The notes beneath the pieces were generated by a model, which worked only from the letters and a program-made list of their open reading frames with translations, made no database searches and was not told the origin of the DNA. Shown in pieces: positions 62,713 through 64,000 of a stretch of DNA of 64,000 nucleotides. Origin of the DNA: Anas platyrhynchos (taxonomy: Eukaryota > Chordata > Aves > Anseriformes > Anatidae); the NCBI RefSeq assembly GCF_047663525.1, contig NC_092593.1, positions 22,230,001-22,294,000 on the forward strand, read 5' to 3'. A program made the position numbers and the translations under genes. The stretch's first letter is position 1, and each line of letters begins with the position of its first letter.

Positions 62713-64000
62713 CTGTCATATAAGATAAGAAAAAAATGTTTTCAAGAACATTAGAAAAAAATCACATATACACCAAAAACTGAGTGCTTCTAAGAGTCAG
62801 AATTCTAACAGCATCTTAAGAAAACCGCTATCCAAGATGATAAACTTAAATTGTCATTTAAATTTCTAGATATTCATACAAATCATTTAAAAGAACCAAA
62901 TTATTTTTCTGTCTCTCACTGAGCTTAGGGAAATCTTTCAGGCAAGATAAAGAATATCACAATCTAATATGCTCAGCTGCAGTTATTACCAATAAGTAAC
63001 TTCTCAGAGGAGTACAAACCCTGCAGAACAATGGACAGGAAAGATAACATGAACTGCAGAATCCCACTTGAGACTGACAGACAGGACCATAGGGCAATTC
63101 AGGTTGGAAGGGAACTCTGGAGGTCTCTAGACTGATCTCTCAGAACAGGGTCAGCAATGAGGTCCGTCCAGGTTGCTCAGAAATTTATCCAGCCTGGTCT
63201 TGAAAGCCTGTAAGGATGAAGACTGCACAAGCTCTCTGGGCATCCTGCTCCAATGCCTAGCAGTCCTCACAATGGAAATATTTTTCTTTGCATCTGGTCT
63301 GAACATATCGTTTAAACTTGTGTCTGCTGCCTCTTGTCCTCACACCAACACACCACCATGAAATGTCTGGCTTTTTCTTCTTAATGTTGTCCTTGCAGGT
63401 TCTACAAAGCTGCACTTGAATTGCCCACTCCCTGCCATTACTCTTTGCCTAGCTGAACAAGCTCAGTTCCTACAGCTCCCTGCTTCCCAGTCATCTTGGT
63501 TGCCCTCTGCTGAACTCAATCCTGTTGATTAATGTCTTTCTTATGCTGGGGGCTGAAATATTCTAGATGCAGTCTAACCAGTACTGAAAAGGTCATAAAC
63601 ACTCCCCTAAATCTAGCATCTGTGCTTCTGTTGACACAGCCCTGTCCACCTTGGCTGCTGGATCACATTGTTTATCAAGACTTCTCTAGATCCTTTTCAG
63701 CAGAGATACTTCCCAACCAGTCAGCACTTCACCTGCATTGATGCAATGGTTTATTTCATCCCAAGTGAAGGACTTTTCATTTATGGCTAGGAACCATTAA
63801 CCATTCCCTCTGAGCTGGATCATTTAACCAGTCTTCTTTTTAATTTTTAAACAAACCAAAAAAACATCTGGCTGTCCAGCCAGACAGACCATAACATTCC
63901 CAATTAGATTCAACCATCCAACATGTCGAACAAAAGCACACCACTGCATACAGAAGATGAAATAATTTTCATAGACACTGCAGTTTTCTAAGCAATGCAT
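62713..64000 (-). other. SP3: SP3 last intron (part)
   Basis: Sequence immediately upstream of the last SP3 exon on the minus strand. The acceptor side (TTATCTTATATGACAG) is at 62713-62728. The rest of the visible intron has no recognised exon and is occupied from about 63.08 kb by a CR1 fragment. The preceding exon, with zinc fingers 1-2, is outside the window. Confidence 0.85.
63084..63840 (-). mobile_element. CR1 LINE fragment in SP3 intron
   Basis: The + strand shows the reverse complement of a CR1 3' region: CAGGTTGGAAGGGAACTCT, then CCAGGTTGCTCAGAAATTTA, a block about groups being led by an AGCTCTCTGGGCATCCTGCT stretch, and further on GGTTTATTTCATCCCAAGTG. These are typical of avian CR1 in reverse orientation. 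It is diverged and 5'-truncated with no intact reverse transcriptase frame. The left edge is clear and the right edge approximate. Confidence 0.8.

Noticed and set aside
62713..62719. Methionine at 62717-62719 as an SP3 start
   Set aside because: It lies upstream of the splice acceptor, inside the intron. The exon begins at 62712 in the middle of the zinc-finger linker.

Overview
The window looks like nuclear DNA from a bird. It is AT-rich and gene-poor, with several truncated CR1 LINE fragments carrying the typical avian 3' end (for example near 26.77, 46.05 and 49.40 kb) and scattered homopolymer and microsatellite tracts. Nothing suggests bacteria or a plasmid. The only clearly functional coding sequence is at the right edge on the minus strand: the last coding exon of SP3 (62396-62712), encoding zinc finger 3 and the C-terminal tail, followed by an AT-rich 3'UTR down to an AATAAA signal near 60.96 kb. 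Sequence to the right of 62712 is the preceding SP3 intron, which holds a large CR1 fragment.

The roughly 55 kb downstream of SP3 looks at first like empty intergenic DNA. It contains scattered minus-strand exon remnants of an axonemal dynein heavy chain of the outer-arm beta type (DNAH9/DNAH11/DNAH17 family). The five best are at 47884-48028 (N-terminal tail), 37042-37152 (tail), 25775-26095 (tail), 21877-22025 (tail, towards the linker) and 2798-2929 (just before AAA1). They run in N-to-C order along the minus strand, and most keep recognisable splice sites. The 25775-26095 exon carries a frameshift and stops, so the gene appears dead. A few weaker exon remnants fit the same order and are listed with low confidence.

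The order SP3 then dynein heavy chain, both on the same strand, mirrors the human SP4-DNAH11-CDCA7L segment next to HOXA. SP3 and CDCA7 lie together next to HOXD. The relic is therefore best explained as the lost SP3-side ohnolog of DNAH11, a unitary pseudogene preserved in place. This predicts that the rest of the dynein (AAA1-AAA6) and then CDCA7 lie to the left of the window.

Other structure: a 20-bp-stem hairpin at 36796-36860, a perfect 17-bp inverted repeat with a 3-nt loop at 50440-50476, a 250-bp pure purine GAAA/GAAAA tract at 57359-57610, a poly-T to G-run junction at 12696-12749, a GC-rich patch at about 56.03-56.54 kb and an unplaced block with two small hairpins at 20.28-20.60 kb. 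Most short open frames in the window look like chance.
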